Origin: Candidatus Bipolaricaulota bacterium
Lineage (GTDB): Bacteria > Bipolaricaulota > Bipolaricaulia > UBA7950 > UBA9294
DNA length: 22,974 bases
Assembly: GCA_030612175.1 (NCBI GenBank)
Contig: JAUWOJ010000011.1
Location: 1 to 22,974, forward strand
Direction of reading: 5' to 3'
The position numbers were made by a program, and so were the translations under genes. Positions within the stretch are counted from its first letter, which is position 1. Each line of letters begins with the position of its first letter. The notes below the pieces were generated by a model. The model made no database searches and was not told the DNA's origin. It saw only the letters and a list, made by a program, of their open reading frames with translations. Shown piece by piece: positions 22,688-22,974 of this stretch.

Positions 22688-22793
22688 AGGCTAAGCTTTT
22701 TGTCTCGCCCGTTCGTTTCACTCACTCAACACGCCAGGATCGCAGAGAAAGGCAAGAATATGAGTTTTAAAGCCAAAGACATCTTACCCCACT
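22688..22793. repeat. Diverged direct repeat, copy 2
   Basis: Matches copy 1 along its length (shared cores TCTCGCCCG, CGTTTCACTCACTCAA, CGCAGAGAAA and CATCTTACC). Just before it, at about 22661-22690, the text CTTTCCTTGGCGTTC...CTTTGCGAGAGG resembles the CGCAAAGACGC-type interspersed repeats seen in many environmental genomes. It ends ~20 bp from the intron 3' splice site. Confidence 0.8.
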
Positions 22794-22817
22794 AGAAACA
22801 AAGTCATTTAACCGGTA

Positions 22818-22926
22818 GAGTAGAGGAATAGGTAACAATGTTTAGGCTTCGGCATACATCGGTTACAGGGTTTCCCCGTTGTGGCTCATTAGCCGCAGGC
22901 CATACATCACGCCCTATTCCCCCCTC
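22818..22926 (-). ncRNA. Group II intron domain VI with branch-point A and long apical insert
   Basis: The 5' arm (22926 down to 22913) and 3' arm (22832 down to 22818) form 14 continuous pairs including two G-U, with one unpaired A at 22821, seven bases from the predicted intron end. This is the expected branch point. The apical part (22833-22912, 80 nt) is much longer than the small loop normal for domain VI, and contains further short stems such as GGCT-AATG-AGCC and GGGG-AAA-CCC. Confidence 0.75.
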
Positions 22927-22929
22927 ATC

Positions 22930-22962
22930 GAACCGGACGTGCGGTTGTCCCGCATCCGGCTC
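22930..22962 (-). ncRNA. Group II intron domain V
   Basis: A 33-nt hairpin: 8-bp lower stem (GAGCCGGA/TCCGGTTC) containing the catalytic AGC, a two-base CG bulge, and an upper stem TGCGG/CCGCA closed by GACAA. This matches the near-invariant catalytic core of bacterial group II introns. The loop is five bases where a GNRA tetraloop (e.g. GAAA) is usual. Confidence 0.85.
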
Positions 22963-22974
22963 TCCTGGAAACTC

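Larger units (their letters stand above)
22815..22974 (-). mobile_element. Group II intron, 3' end only (runs off right edge)
   Basis: On the minus strand the sequence ends with a typical domain V, then a domain VI stem with a single bulged A, then a terminal UAC, the AY expected at a group II 3' splice site. The predicted last intron base is 22815 and the 3' exon begins CGGTTAAATG at 22814. The reverse transcriptase/maturase gene and domains I-IV would lie to the right of the window. Whether the copy is active cannot be judged. Confidence 0.8.

Noticed and set aside
22491..22793. CRISPR array
   Set aside because: Only two long, diverged copies with ~95-bp spacing; no short identical repeats or regular spacers, and no cas genes.

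Overview
The window looks like bacterial chromosome from an uncultured anaerobic, diderm lineage. Evidence for bacteria: SmpB, a bacterial-type seryl-tRNA synthetase, sigma70-like promoters and Shine-Dalgarno sites. Evidence for an outer membrane: an exported protein at 10301-11410 that reads like a beta-barrel. Evidence for anaerobiosis: a three-gene soluble flavin/iron-sulfur complex of the electron-bifurcating type. The phylum cannot be fixed from this sequence; a deep-branching thermophile-associated group such as Bipolaricaulota is only a guess.

Layout. (1) 1-2630: a Crp/Fnr-type regulator cut by the left edge (minus strand), divergent from a glutamate dehydrogenase followed by a small nucleotidyltransferase-fold protein. 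(2) 2632-9315, minus strand: genes for a NuoE-like, a NuoF/HydB-like and a 1105-residue fused GltD/NuoG-like subunit, tightly packed. A calcineurin-like phosphoesterase with its own promoter follows. (3) 9440-13477: a Nudix hydrolase, a putative outer-membrane barrel (minus), a DUF554 membrane protein and an MFS transporter. (4) 13474-15712, minus strand: an RNase Z-like metallo-beta-lactamase protein and a class III aminotransferase. (5) 15753-19075, plus strand: serS, then a NatAB-like ABC exporter whose ATPase gene overlaps serS by ATGA. (6) 19107-20421: smpB (minus), a frameshifted and truncated DUF84-type NTP phosphatase pseudogene (plus), and about 450 bp of noncoding DNA with several inverted repeats. 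(7) 20422-22469, minus strand: a FabG-like short-chain dehydrogenase and an Eis-like GNAT. (8) 22491-22974: two diverged copies of a ~100 bp repeat and the 3' end (domains V and VI) of a group II intron that runs off the right edge.

How the genes fit together. The redox operon is the most interesting part. Its NuoE + NuoF/HydB + GltD-fusion composition resembles Sporomusa-type (Stn) electron-bifurcating transhydrogenases. That would link NADH, NADPH and probably ferredoxin, and would suit a cell that also has a glutamate dehydrogenase and an amino-acid aminotransferase (amino-acid fermentation). The large subunit additionally carries a NuoG-like molybdopterin-fold tail that has lost the catalytic segment. 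Regulation: several genes have a recognisable -10 box only 7-16 nt before the likely start codon, so some transcripts may have very short leaders or none.
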